From Mycolicibacterium peregrinum (GTDB taxonomy: Bacteria > Actinomycetota > Actinomycetes > Mycobacteriales > Mycobacteriaceae): DNA of 64,000 nt. The stretch is from the NCBI RefSeq assembly GCF_001665625.1, contig NZ_LZSY01000019.1, positions 17,167 through 81,166 on the forward strand, given 5' to 3'. Each line of letters begins with the position of its first letter. Position 1 is the stretch's first letter. Positions 54,512 through 63,964 of this stretch are shown here, piece by piece. Both the position numbers and the translations under genes were made by a program. The notes under the pieces are model-generated. The model searched no databases. It saw only the letters and a program-made list of their open reading frames with translations, and was not told where the DNA came from.

Positions 54512-56974
54512 TCAGCCCCGGCTCCCCCTCAGTCGTTCCGCCAGCGACGGATTCGCACCTCGCCGCGTCAGCAGCCTGTCCACCATCTTCCGGTACCCGC
54601 GCATCGTCCCCTCAGAGGAATCACCCGACAACTGCGCCATCAACACCACCACGGATTCCGCGTCGGCGCCGCTCATCGTGGCAGCCAGCTTTCCGGCCAA
54701 CACGCCCGCGAGCTGCTCCACCGGGTCGGGGGCGTAGGCGGCGGACTCGGCTGCCGCGTTTCGCAACAGGCTGAGCGCCACCACCGTCACCGGCGCCAAC
54801 TGGCCACCGTCGACCAACGGTAGTACCCGGGCCACTGCCTGTGCGCCACAGCCGGTTTCAGCGGCCAAAGCGTTACAGGCCTGCGGATAGGGCTGCCCGG
54901 CGAGCACTCCCAACAGGGCAAACGCCAGCAGCCGCACCGAGAAGTCCGGGTGGACGGACTCCGGTTCCACCTCGGCCAGCACCTGATCCCACAGCGGCGT
55001 GTACGCGCTCTGGTGGGTATGCAGATACCGCTGCTGCAACCAGTTCCGCGGCTCGATGTGTCGGACCGCTGCGCAGGCCACCACCACGCCGTCGCCGTCG
55101 TCGTTGTCGTCGATCACCTTGCCGGCCAACTGCTGCAGCGCTGCCGAGTCCGCGGCGCCGAGAAGTGTGCGTACCGCGGCCCGGCCCGGCAGTTTGTCGG
55201 CACCGACGGCCAGCAGGAGATCCCGCGGATTCCAGACCGAGGCTGCCGCGGCGGCCTCGAAACTGTCCGGATCGGTAGTCCGCAGCCACCACAACTGCGC
55301 GCCGGCATCACCCGGATGCCGCGCTCCGCTCCGACGCGACCGCAGCCCGCGCAACGCGGCGCGGATCCACACCGAATCCCAGGGCTGGGCAGCGGTGAGT
55401 TCAGCGGGCTCGGGCATCGGGCCGGCCTCGGCCAACCAGTCCAGCACGTCGTCGCCGATGACGCCGCCCTCGACGTCGCAGCGCAGCAACCAGGTACCCA
55501 ACGCCAGTCGGTCGGCGCCGCCGATCACCCCGCGCACGCGCGGATCAGCCAGGCCGGGCAGCACACCGTTGGTCAGGGCGTCCTGCAGTCGGTCGTCGAC
55601 TACCCCCGCCCGCAACAGCAGGTCTACGACCCGTAGCAACCGGTCGGCGCCCTGCTGCCTGCTGCGGTCCAGGGCCGGTCCGATGGCCACCCGCAACGAC
55701 GAAGGTGTTGGTTTCCCGTGAAACGTTCTCGGCCCCAACGGGATTGGTCCGTCCTGTGCCATCCACGCGTCGTCGACGATGGCCCGGGCGAAGTAGGTGG
55801 CATCGGCGTACGTGGCTCCGGCCCCCTCCGGCAGCTCGTGCCGCGCCCGCCAGGCGTCGGCGGTGGTGACACCCACCACAACAGCGAGCACGTCGGCGAT
55901 GATGTAGGCCGCGGCGGACCCGACCAGCGCACCCGCCGGGGAATGCGCGGCGATCACCTCGTGGGCCTCGGCCTGCGCGTCCGCGAACTCCTGATTGCCG
56001 GCCACCGCCATCGCGATCGGCCACGCTGGATGCAGCCCGTCGTCGCGCACCTGGCTGGAATACGTGTCGATGTCATCGAGGGCACCGCGCGCCGACGCGG
56101 CATCGAGCAGCACCACCTGCGCCATCACCGACCACCGGGTCACCTCGATCCGGTGTCCACCCGCAGTACGGTGCGGATCTCCGCCGAGCTCACCCAGCGA
56201 CACGGGCTCGGATTCGCTGATCACCACCAGGCCGGGCTCGACCGCGGAAAGGTCCTCGAACGGCACCGCGCTCAGCACCTGACCGTTGTGCGGCGCGACC
56301 TGCTCGGCGCGGTCGAAGGTGGAGAAGCTCAGCCTCGCCGCGGTACCCGGCGACATCAGGAAACTCACCAGACCGATCCACTGTGCGGCCGCATCCGGGG
56401 ACTGCACACCCAGCACCACCGGCGGCCCGCCCGCGAGCGCCGCGGCCACCGCATCCAGGAGCGCGAACAGCGTGGCCAGCCGCCACGTGGTGGTATCCAG
56501 CGCGAACGCGACCACGCTGTCCTTGGTCACCGTGCTCCCCAGCTCTGGCAGGTCAGCCGGGAGCTCGGCCCGGGCCACCGCAGCAGGGCCGTAAGGCTGC
56601 AGCCAATGCGGCGAACGCCACCGTTCGATGGCCCGGCAGCGCGGGTGGGTTTCGGGCGCACGGTCCAACAGCACGTGGGCGAACACGTTGCCCGGCCGAC
56701 CCGTGCTGTCCGACCCCGCCGGGAAGGTGTGCCAGTACCCCGCGCCGCCGGGGACATCGCGGTACGCCAGCCGGCGCGGGCCCTGCTCGAGCTGTTCGGG
56801 GGTCGGGAAGTCGGGTGTCGGCCCCACCGGCCGGAAGACCGTGTGCACGCCGGCCATCAATGCCTGGGTCTCCGAGGGCGAGAGCCCACCGGTCGTTTCC
56901 TTGACCTGCCAGCCGCCGGCGGTCCCGACGGCATCGAACGACGTGTAGGTGAGCTGGCCGTAACGCGACGTCAT
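54512..56974 (-). CDS. GAP1-like (GTPase-associated protein 1) large protein
   Basis: An 820-aa soluble protein of low-complexity-free alpha/beta and all-alpha regions. The N-terminus, YGQLTYTSFDAVGTAGGWQV and then GLSPSETQAL, matches the N-terminal domain I know as GAP1-N2, followed by middle and helical repeat-like C-terminal domains. No enzyme motif is evident; by family it is the partner of the adjacent GTPase. ATG 56974 overlaps the FN3 gene's stop (ATGA), so the three proteins are made in linked amounts. Assignment rests on memory of the family, not on a search. Confidence 0.7.
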   Translation of the reverse strand: MTSRYGQLTYTSFDAVGTAGGWQVKETTGGLSPSETQALMAGVHTVFRPVGPTPDFPTPEQLEQGPRRLAYRDVPGGAGYWHTFPAGSDSTGRPGNVFAHVLLDRAPETHPRCRAIERWRSPHWLQPYGPAAVARAELPADLPELGSTVTKDSVVAFALDTTTWRLATLFALLDAVAAALAGGPPVVLGVQSPDAAAQWIGLVSFLMSPGTAARLSFSTFDRAEQVAPHNGQVLSAVPFEDLSAVEPGLVVISESEPVSLGELGGDPHRTAGGHRIEVTRWSVMAQVVLLDAASARGALDDIDTYSSQVRDDGLHPAWPIAMAVAGNQEFADAQAEAHEVIAAHSPAGALVGSAAAYIIADVLAVVVGVTTADAWRARHELPEGAGATYADATYFARAIVDDAWMAQDGPIPLGPRTFHGKPTPSSLRVAIGPALDRSRQQGADRLLRVVDLLLRAGVVDDRLQDALTNGVLPGLADPRVRGVIGGADRLALGTWLLRCDVEGGVIGDDVLDWLAEAGPMPEPAELTAAQPWDSVWIRAALRGLRSRRSGARHPGDAGAQLWWLRTTDPDSFEAAAAASVWNPRDLLLAVGADKLPGRAAVRTLLGAADSAALQQLAGKVIDDNDDGDGVVVACAAVRHIEPRNWLQQRYLHTHQSAYTPLWDQVLAEVEPESVHPDFSVRLLAFALLGVLAGQPYPQACNALAAETGCGAQAVARVLPLVDGGQLAPVTVVALSLLRNAAAESAAYAPDPVEQLAGVLAGKLAATMSGADAESVVVLMAQLSGDSSEGTMRGYRKMVDRLLTRRGANPSLAERLRGSRG

Positions 56975-58893
56975 AACACCGTCGCGGTGAGCTGCAAGGT
57001 CTGCGACGGCGGGTCCAAAAGTGCCACGGTGCGCAGCTGGAGTGGGTCGGTGATGTTGAGGAACAACCGGATCCAGCCGTGCAGTCCACTGACGTTGGCG
57101 GCCCACAGTTCACCGGCGCCCGACGCCGTCGCCGCCGTCCAGCGCAGGTACTTGGACGGGTGGTCGGCCAGCTGACCCTGCGCGTCCAGCGGTGCGACGT
57201 CGACGGGATTTCCGTCGTGCACGCTCAACGGCATCCGCTGCGGATTGTTGACCAGGACGAACGCCGGCGAGCCCGGCAGTTCGTACTCGGACCGCACCGC
57301 GACGGTGGCCGTGGTGGGGAACCCGCCGGGGTCGCGGCCGATCCGCACCGCGTACTGCAACCTCAACATGCCCGGGTACTCGATGCTGGCGACCGGTCCG
57401 GTCACCCGGCGGCCGCCGGAGAACGCCACCGGCGCCAGGTGCAGTGAACATCCCCCTACCGGGAGCGCACCGGTCAGGTGCATGCCGCCGTACTTCTCGT
57501 AGTCCTCCAGGGAGATCTCGAAGGATCTGCCGGTCAGGCCGGCCCGGGGATCGTGCCCCTTGGGCGCGAGAGTCACCACCACACCGGCTGCGCCGGCCGG
57601 CCATTCGAACGTCAGCACCTGCTTGTTGCAGTACTCGACCAGTTCGACATCGCGGATGGTTCCGGTGTGTACGGCCGATACCGTGCGGCCGAGCACGGCG
57701 CGCCCGGCCAGGATGGTCACCGGCGTGACGTAGGCCCGGCTCCACCCTTGGGGCCACGGCACCCCGGTCATCAGGGTGCGGGTGCTGCCGTCGGGTTGTG
57801 TCTGATTGGCCACCGGCTGCCGCAGGCGTAGGTCCGGGGCCAGCCCTACCTGCTCGAGGGCGTTCTCGGGAAGTTCGGTGGAGACACTCCCCGCGCTCGG
57901 ACCGGTCTGGCTGAGGTAGATCGCCACCTCTGCTCCGGGAGCCGCCCAGGACACGTCGAACGACTCACCGTCGAAGGCGGTGTCCACCGAGATGTCGGTG
58001 ACCGCGGCGAGCACCGCAGACACCTCCACGTCGGCGTCGACGGGTTCCGAGAGCTGCACGGCCCCGTCGACGTCCACCGCGCAACGCACCCGGTAGCGGT
58101 AGCGCATACCCCGGGTCGCCCCGGAGTCGACGAAACCGGTCCGGTGCTCACCGTCGGCCAGGATCCGGTAGCGGGACTCGTCGATCGCGGGTCCGTCGGC
58201 CTCCTCGAGCGGGATGCGGTAGACGTGCACGGCCCTCGTCGCGGGCGGTGACGTCCACTTTCCGATCACCAGGCCGCTGTCCTCGCGGATCGCCACCTCG
58301 CCGGGCGGGGCGACCAAGACCCCACTGGCATAGAGCACCGGCCGGGTGCTCAGGGCATCCGCGCGGGACGTCCCGGTGATGACCCAGACCTGGTAGTAGC
58401 GCACGGGCCCGGTCAACGGCCGGTCGTCGCTGGCCGCCGACAACGGCGTCGCGGCGACGAGGTCAGCGTTCTCCGATGATCGGGGCGCCCGGTCCTCGGC
58501 ACTGACCACCCGGTACAGCACCACTCCCCCGTTGGCTTGATAATCCGGCCAACTCAATTCGACGACGCCGGGGCGGGACTCGCCGTGGCGGAAGGCAATC
58601 GGGTGCACGTCACCGGCCACCGGGGGCTGCTGCTGCTTGTCGGGGACCTGGGTCTTCAAGTCGGCCAGTACCCGGGCCATGTCCTCGGCATGTTCTGCGA
58701 CCGAACCGGGCAACATCTCGCGGATCTGCTCGACGTCGGTGCGTCCCGACCGAAGCACCAGCCGGAGATGGGCTTCCTTGAAACTGCGCGCTGCGACCGC
58801 CCCGGAATCGACCAGTTGCTGACGCCAGGCCAGCAACGGCGCCAGCCGGGGATCCGCGTCGTCGGGATCGTCGACGGGATACAGATCGGGCAT
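56971..58893 (-). CDS. Large FN3-type protein, first gene of the GTPase cassette
   Basis: A ~640-aa cytoplasmic protein with no signal peptide. An N-terminal helical module (about 20-95; ARSFKEAHLRLVLRSG, QIREMLPGSVAEHAEDMARV) is followed by at least three fibronectin-III-like beta sandwiches (for example VELSWPDYQANGGVVLYRVV and SFDVSWAAPGAEVAIYL) and further beta-rich segments. The N-terminal module could be an adaptor that binds a sensor or effector. ATG 58893 is used; GTG 58935 is possible and would add 14 residues. Starts the operon and is divergent from a LigB-type gene across ~200 bp. Confidence 0.72.
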   Translation of the reverse strand: MPDLYPVDDPDDADPRLAPLLAWRQQLVDSGAVAARSFKEAHLRLVLRSGRTDVEQIREMLPGSVAEHAEDMARVLADLKTQVPDKQQQPPVAGDVHPIAFRHGESRPGVVELSWPDYQANGGVVLYRVVSAEDRAPRSSENADLVAATPLSAASDDRPLTGPVRYYQVWVITGTSRADALSTRPVLYASGVLVAPPGEVAIREDSGLVIGKWTSPPATRAVHVYRIPLEEADGPAIDESRYRILADGEHRTGFVDSGATRGMRYRYRVRCAVDVDGAVQLSEPVDADVEVSAVLAAVTDISVDTAFDGESFDVSWAAPGAEVAIYLSQTGPSAGSVSTELPENALEQVGLAPDLRLRQPVANQTQPDGSTRTLMTGVPWPQGWSRAYVTPVTILAGRAVLGRTVSAVHTGTIRDVELVEYCNKQVLTFEWPAGAAGVVVTLAPKGHDPRAGLTGRSFEISLEDYEKYGGMHLTGALPVGGCSLHLAPVAFSGGRRVTGPVASIEYPGMLRLQYAVRIGRDPGGFPTTATVAVRSEYELPGSPAFVLVNNPQRMPLSVHDGNPVDVAPLDAQGQLADHPSKYLRWTAATASGAGELWAANVSGLHGWIRLFLNITDPLQLRTVALLDPPSQTLQLTATVL

Positions 58894-59090
58894 CAGAACA
58901 CCAAATCCCCGCCGGACATGAGCGCTACGCGTCACCTGCTCCGGCAGCTCGAACAGCGCGAACTCCTGAGGTGTCGGGCCCACACTGGACCGACACACCC
59001 AGAAACGCTACCGCAGCAGCGGCGTGGTCACTGCCACATGGTGGGCCGGGCTGAGGCGACATGATCGGACACACGGCATAAGTTCGGAAC

Positions 59091-59933
59091 ATGTCTTCTG
59101 CCGGCTCGTCGGACGCTGACCCGCCGCCTGCACGCCGCGGTGTGGGCGCGGTCGGCCTGATGCCCGCGGCGTTCATCGGGCACGGCAGCCCGATGAACGC
59201 GCTCGAGTCCAACCGCTTCACCACGGCCTGGCGCGGCTTCGGTCAGATCGTGCCGCGGCCGCGGGCGATCCTGGTGATCAGCGCGCACTGGTACATCAAC
59301 GCCACCGCGGTCACCGCGATGCCGAGCCCACGGACCATCCACGATTTCTACGGATTCCCGCGTGAGCTGTTCGACATGCAGTACCCGGCGCCGGGGTTGC
59401 CGGAGCTGGCCGAGGAGGTCGGCGACGTGGTGAAGCCGACGTGGGTGGGTGCCGACGTCGACAGCTGGGGCATCGACCACGGCACCTGGTCGGTGCTGGT
59501 GCACGCCTTCCCCGACGCGTCCATACCTGTTGTGCAACTGGCGATCAACGCCAACGAACCGGCCGACTACCACCTGCAACTCGGCGCAAGGCTGGCGCCG
59601 CTGCGTGAGCGCGGCGTGCTCATCGTGGGCAGCGGCAACATCGTGCACAACCTCGCCGGCATGGACCCCACCCAGCCCGAGGACGGTTTTGCCTGGGCCA
59701 AGCGGTTCGACGACGCCGCCCGAGAACAACTCACCCACTCCCCTGCCGACGTCCTCGGTCTCGCGGCACATCCGGACTACGCGGCCGCCGTTCCCACCCC
59801 CGACCACTTCATCCCGATGCTGTACTTCGCCGGGCTGGCCGGTGCGGCACCAGATTCCGGGAGGTCGGTAGACCCCCTGGTCACCGGCTACACCTACGGG
59901 TCGTTGTCGATGACGTCGTATGTACTGCGCTGA
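59091..59933 (+). CDS. Class III extradiol dioxygenase (LigB/DODA type)
   Basis: A 280-aa protein. IGHGSPMNALE, ISAHWYINATA and VGSGNIVHNL carry the His/Glu ligands of the non-haem iron site of 4,5-DOPA-type extradiol dioxygenases (YgiD-like). The substrate is an aromatic diol but cannot be specified. ATG 59091; the 197 bp between it and the FN3 gene contain both promoters with no obvious motif. Confidence 0.87.
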   Translation: MSSAGSSDADPPPARRGVGAVGLMPAAFIGHGSPMNALESNRFTTAWRGFGQIVPRPRAILVISAHWYINATAVTAMPSPRTIHDFYGFPRELFDMQYPAPGLPELAEEVGDVVKPTWVGADVDSWGIDHGTWSVLVHAFPDASIPVVQLAINANEPADYHLQLGARLAPLRERGVLIVGSGNIVHNLAGMDPTQPEDGFAWAKRFDDAAREQLTHSPADVLGLAAHPDYAAAVPTPDHFIPMLYFAGLAGAAPDSGRSVDPLVTGYTYGSLSMTSYVLR

Positions 59934-60032
59934 GGCAGCTCGATTCGTCGAATCCACGCCGAAAGGCACGCTATGGTGACGGGCGTGTTGGGCCATGACG
60001 AGCAGGTAACCCCCGTCGGGGTGTAGGCAGGC

Positions 60033-60899
60033 GTGCGCGGAATCATCCTGGCCGGCGGTTCCGGCACACGACTTCATCCGATCACGATGGGTGTCAGCAA
60101 GCAGTTGCTGCCGGTGTACGACAAGCCGCTCATCTACTACCCGCTGTCCACTCTGATCATGGCCGGTATCCGCGACATCCTGGTGATCACCACCCCGGTC
60201 GATGCCCCGGCGTTCCAGCGGCTGCTGGGCGACGGCTCGGCCTTCGGGGTGAACCTGACCTACGCAGTCCAACAGCAGCCCGAGGGCTTGGCTCAGGCAT
60301 TCATCATCGGAGCCGAGCACATCGGCACCGATTCCGTGGCACTTGTGTTGGGCGACAACGTCTTCTATGGCCCGGGCCTGGGAACGAGCCTGCGCCGGTT
60401 CCAAAATGTCAGCGGCGGTGCGATATTCGCGTACTGGGTGGCCAACCCGACGGCCTATGGCGTCGTCGAGTTCGACTCGAACGGGGCAGCGCTGTCGCTG
60501 GAGGAGAAGCCCATCGTCCCCAAATCCCAGTACGCGGTGCCCGGGCTGTATTTCTATGACAACGACGTCATCGAGATCGCCCGGTCGCTACGCAAGTCGG
60601 CCCGCGGCGAATACGAGATCACCGGCGTCAATCAGACCTACCTGAGCCAGGGCCGACTCTCGGTCGAGGTTCTCGCCCGAGGCACCGCGTGGCTGGACAC
60701 CGGCACCTTCGACTCGTTATTGGACGCCAGTGACTACGTCCGCACCATCGAACGCCGCCAAGGACTGAAGATCGGTGTGCCAGAGGAGATCGCGTGGCGG
60801 GAGGGCTACATCGACGACGTCCAACTTGCCGCGCGCGCCGAAGAACTGCCCAAATCCGGCTACGGCGACTATCTACTGGAGCTGTTGAAACGCAAGTAA
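60033..60899 (+). CDS. rmlA: Glucose-1-phosphate thymidylyltransferase
   Basis: A 288-aa RmlA, first step of dTDP-L-rhamnose synthesis for the arabinogalactan linker. [20 protein letters not shown] is the nucleotidyltransferase signature, with VLGDNVFYG and [15 protein letters not shown] further on. GTG 60033. Length equals the family norm. Homologue of Rv0334. Confidence 0.95.
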   Translation: MRGIILAGGSGTRLHPITMGVSKQLLPVYDKPLIYYPLSTLIMAGIRDILVITTPVDAPAFQRLLGDGSAFGVNLTYAVQQQPEGLAQAFIIGAEHIGTDSVALVLGDNVFYGPGLGTSLRRFQNVSGGAIFAYWVANPTAYGVVEFDSNGAALSLEEKPIVPKSQYAVPGLYFYDNDVIEIARSLRKSARGEYEITGVNQTYLSQGRLSVEVLARGTAWLDTGTFDSLLDASDYVRTIERRQGLKIGVPEEIAWREGYIDDVQLAARAEELPKSGYGDYLLELLKRK

Positions 60900-60908
60900 G
60901 CGACGCAC

Positions 60909-61592
60909 TTATGGCGTCTGGTCGCCTACAACATCGTCGCCGAACATCGTGGCGAGCAGCGACCCCTCCCGCACCGGCAACGGTTCGCCATGTCGCACAA
61001 CCAACGGTGCCCCGTCGCCTACGAGCGCCGAACAGTCCGGCGGCAATGCCAGAAACCCGATGATGGCCGGGTTGGCCACGGCGAGCTCGTACAAGGTGGC
61101 GTGCCGAAGGTTCGCCTCGTCATGGTCGTGATCGTCACCGGGACAGCCGATGTACCAACCGGACTCGTCCTCATCGTGGGAATATCGATGCATCAAGACG
61201 GTTTCTGCGCTCGCGAACAGCTCGCAGGTCATGGCGTACTGGATGTAGCGCGGGAAGTCCAGTTCTTCTGCGAGTCCGACACTTTCGGCAACCTCGCGCT
61301 GATACCACAGCTGGCTGACGGTGTTCGAGGCACCGGCGACAAGGTTCGGTGGGACGTTCTCGAAATCCGGCTCGCACAGTCCCAGCGTGCCGTCGCCGAG
61401 ATCGGTGACGTAGCAATTCAGCCACCCGATGGCGATGCTCTCTCCGACCGAGAATCGGGTGCCGCTCCTGATGCAGCTCTCCAGCCAGGACGCCAGCCAC
61501 TCGATGCCCAGCTCAGTTACCACCTCGGGCTCGTACTCGAGGGTGAATTCCGGGTGCCCGGACGCTTCCGCCGTCGTTCTACGCTGCGCCAC
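60909..61592 (-). CDS. Imm33-like (DUF2185) immunity-type protein
   Basis: A 227-aa soluble protein. The C-terminal half has DEDESGWYIGCPGDD, a pattern of the Imm33/DUF2185 family (DSGW...G.ED), then LYELAVANPAIIGFLALPP. The N-terminal ~110 residues are not recognised. Such proteins often neutralise contact-dependent toxins, yet no toxin is beside it. GTG 61592. Divergent from a SUKH-type gene across 89 bp. Confidence 0.65.
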   Translation of the reverse strand: MAQRRTTAEASGHPEFTLEYEPEVVTELGIEWLASWLESCIRSGTRFSVGESIAIGWLNCYVTDLGDGTLGLCEPDFENVPPNLVAGASNTVSQLWYQREVAESVGLAEELDFPRYIQYAMTCELFASAETVLMHRYSHDEDESGWYIGCPGDDHDHDEANLRHATLYELAVANPAIIGFLALPPDCSALVGDGAPLVVRHGEPLPVREGSLLATMFGDDVVGDQTP

Positions 61593-61681
61593 TTCTGTTC
61601 TCCATATTCGCGATCACGGGTCGGGCCGAGTGTGGCACATTCGGGCTTCGGGAGCGGCTGTGCGTCGCATAGGGTCCGACC

Positions 61682-62221
61682 ATGTCGCTCGATCAACTGA
61701 TTTCGCTCGTGCCGCCGCCGAAGTCCGTACCCGACTGCGACTTCGGCGCAGTCGAGACGGCAATCGGACATGCCTTGCCCGACGACTACAAGCGACTCGT
61801 CAGCACCTACGGCAGCGGATCATTCGGTGGATACCTGGCGGTGATGGCCCCCACCCAGGATGAATTGGTCTCCGGCGGCGCGTATTGCCGACAGTCCCTG
61901 ACCGACCTGCGTCACACCTATGCCAACCACACCTGGATCTACCCGGACGGATCGACGGCCCCGATGGTGCTCGAGGACGTCGATCCAGTGCCCTACTACG
62001 GGTGGGGCGGTGCCCCGGGTGGGGAGACCGGTTACTGGCACGTCGACGGCGACGACCCCAACGGGTGGGCGGCTGTCGTCATCGGCGACGGCCTGACGAA
62101 CGACTACCACCCGCACGGACTGGTCGCCTATCTCACCGACCTCATCGCAGGGCGGTTTCCGACCGAGGTGTTCGGCGACGATGCCTTGGAGCTCATCCGT
62201 GGGACGTTTCTACCCAGATGA
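61682..62221 (+). CDS. SMI1/KNR4 (SUKH) family immunity-type protein
   Basis: A 179-aa protein. AIGHALPDDYKRLVSTYGSG and FGGYLAVM is the SUKH core (LP.dyk.ll..yG.G.f), and the C-terminus LVAYLTDLIAGRFPTEVF completes the fold. SUKH proteins are typically antitoxins to nuclease toxins of polymorphic toxin systems. No toxin gene is adjacent; together with the Imm33-like gene it may form an orphan immunity island. Confidence 0.78.
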   Translation: MSLDQLISLVPPPKSVPDCDFGAVETAIGHALPDDYKRLVSTYGSGSFGGYLAVMAPTQDELVSGGAYCRQSLTDLRHTYANHTWIYPDGSTAPMVLEDVDPVPYYGWGGAPGGETGYWHVDGDDPNGWAAVVIGDGLTNDYHPHGLVAYLTDLIAGRFPTEVFGDDALELIRGTFLPR

Positions 62222-62245
62222 CCAAGACGAGTTGCCGCGCAGCGA

Positions 62246-63274
62246 TCAGCTTTTGCCGTTGATCTTCGTGCCGATCTCACGGGCGACCGAAAGGCCGGCC
62301 GTCACGTTGTCACTGCTGCATCCCCGCACATCGACAACTACGTTGGCCCGTCGCGACACCCCACGACTACAGGTGATCGCATTGGCGGCCCCGCTGGTGT
62401 CGGTGAGAATCGACATGTTCAAGAACTCTTTGGCTTTGTCCTCACCGTTGCCCGTGGTCTTCACCGTGTCGGTGCCCAGGCCGTCATAGGTGGCGTTGAG
62501 TGTCTTGAATCGACATGCCGTCCAGTCGGAGGCCTGCTTCTGGAACGCCGCCTTGGCAGCCGCCTCATCCGGAAACAACACCGCGGCCTGAACCAAGTGG
62601 AGTCCGTTCCCGCCCTGCGCGGTCTGGATTGCCACGCCCGTGTAGCCGGAATCGCCATAGGTCGATTGAGCACCCGGAGCCCACACGCCCGCGCAGTTCG
62701 GGGGTGAAACGGAATCGGTGGACAGCGACGTCTCGACCGGCCCGGTCGTCACGCCGGAAATATACAGCTTCTTCTCGATCTCACTGGCAGACAACAACAC
62801 ACCCTCCAACTCCGACGCCTCCACGGTGCCGTCGGCGCCGGGCAGTGCTGCCGTTGCCGAGCTGGTCGCCGGACTCTTCGACGTCGTCTGGGAAGAACCC
62901 GACGGACGTGCGCTGGTGGTGTCGGTCGCGACCGCACCATCACCCGACTCATCGCTGCCACCCAGATTGACTGCGACAAGGACGATCGCCAGCACCAAGA
63001 CGACCGCGGCGGCGATCACGCCCCCGATGATCCACGGCCCTTTGTTGTTGTCGTTGTTGGGCGGCTGGCCGTACGGCGGGTTCATCATCGGCGGTGCGTT
63101 CCACGGACCGGGTTGACCGGCCTGCCATTGCCCGCCGGGCATCGGAGGCGGCGGATACGGCGCCGACGGCGGTCCCTGCGGAGGGCCCGCCGGAGGCCAG
63201 GGCGACTGCGAGGGGGCCGGCTGATTGCCAGGCCACCCCCCGCCCTGGAATGGGTCGTTTCCGCCAGGATTCAT
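62246..63274 (-). CDS. Membrane protein with PknH-like extracellular sensor domain
   Basis: A 342-aa protein. Residues ~1-78 are Pro/Gly/Gln-rich, ~79-102 a membrane helix (GPWIIGGVIAAAVVLVLAI), and a Ser/Thr linker leads to a ~200-residue outer domain. That domain has four cysteines in the spacing of the PknH sensor domain (PNCAGVW, WTACRF, AITCSRG, VRGCSSD), expected to form two disulphides. The kinase part is absent, as in lipoproteins of the LppH/LprI-like group. ATG 63274. Confidence 0.8.
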   Translation of the reverse strand: MNPGGNDPFQGGGWPGNQPAPSQSPWPPAGPPQGPPSAPYPPPPMPGGQWQAGQPGPWNAPPMMNPPYGQPPNNDNNKGPWIIGGVIAAAVVLVLAIVLVAVNLGGSDESGDGAVATDTTSARPSGSSQTTSKSPATSSATAALPGADGTVEASELEGVLLSASEIEKKLYISGVTTGPVETSLSTDSVSPPNCAGVWAPGAQSTYGDSGYTGVAIQTAQGGNGLHLVQAAVLFPDEAAAKAAFQKQASDWTACRFKTLNATYDGLGTDTVKTTGNGEDKAKEFLNMSILTDTSGAANAITCSRGVSRRANVVVDVRGCSSDNVTAGLSVAREIGTKINGKS

Positions 63275-63904
63275 TGGCCCTCCATATCTTGTTGTGAAAG
63301 AGCTCGAACCACATGCCCGCGTCGCCGGCCCGGTATTCGCGAAAGGGCTTCGGCGGCGGGCGCTTCGGTGCCTTCTTCTGGTTCCCGGCTGAATTCCCTG
63401 CGGGCAGGTATCGCTCGGTTCGCGTGACGCGGACGCATTGCCGCCACGGCCCCCTGGTCCGGAAGATCCGGGCGTACGGGTCTTTGTCGAACGGATGCTT
63501 CGGGTCTTCCGCCGGCCATCACGCGGATTGGCCGGCCACCCGCGCAATCGCGCCGGTCACGCACGGTAATCGGGTCGGCCGCTGCGCCGCCGTATGTCGG
63601 ACAGCGCAAAGGACCCCTCCAGTTCTCTGGTGCTCTCGACAGGCCGCCCCACCCTAACCCTGCTGATCACCAGCTGAGCACACCAATTTGGCCGCACCAA
63701 TGCCCTGCCTCCGCACCCATTCCGCGCACCATGACCTCGGCGGTCGCAATATGACCGGGATGCAAGTAGACAAAGCCAGATTGTCGGCCCGTGGGTTGTC
63801 GGGGTTACGGACTCGCTTGAACCCGTGGCCTTCGGCGTTGACATTCACGCCCTCGACTCGCCTCTGTGAATTGACTGCGACTCACGGCGCAGGCCGCGAA
63901 ACAC
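63275..63904. other. Gene-poor stretch before the tRNA
   Basis: About 630 bp with short overlapping frames on both strands (up to ~115 codons) that lack ribosome-binding sites and recognisable similarity. One (63313-63657, plus) begins with a basic Gly/Phe-rich segment but I do not accept it as a gene. No integrase, att-like duplication or insertion sequence is visible. Confidence 0.5.
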
Positions 63905-63938
63905 AAAGGCCGCGAACCCGGTTGGGTTCGCGGCCTTT
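63905..63938 (-). terminator. Terminator of the minus-strand tRNA
   Basis: AAAGGCCGCGAACCC (63905-63919) pairs perfectly with 63924-63938 around a GGTT loop. Read on the minus strand, the stem ends in CTTT and is followed by GTGTTT. It lies 27 bp past the tRNA 3' end. Confidence 0.8.
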
Positions 63939-63964
63939 GAGTTGCAGTTCGTAGAACCGCTCTC

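Noticed and set aside
55718..57175. 485-codon plus-strand frame opposite the GAP1-like gene
   Set aside because: Antisense shadow with Arg/Gly/His bias; the minus-strand genes are coupled by ATGA overlap and have domain similarity.
63313..63657. 114-codon plus-strand frame starting with a Gly/Phe-rich segment
   Set aside because: No ribosome-binding site, no similarity I recognise, and competing frames of similar length on the other strand.
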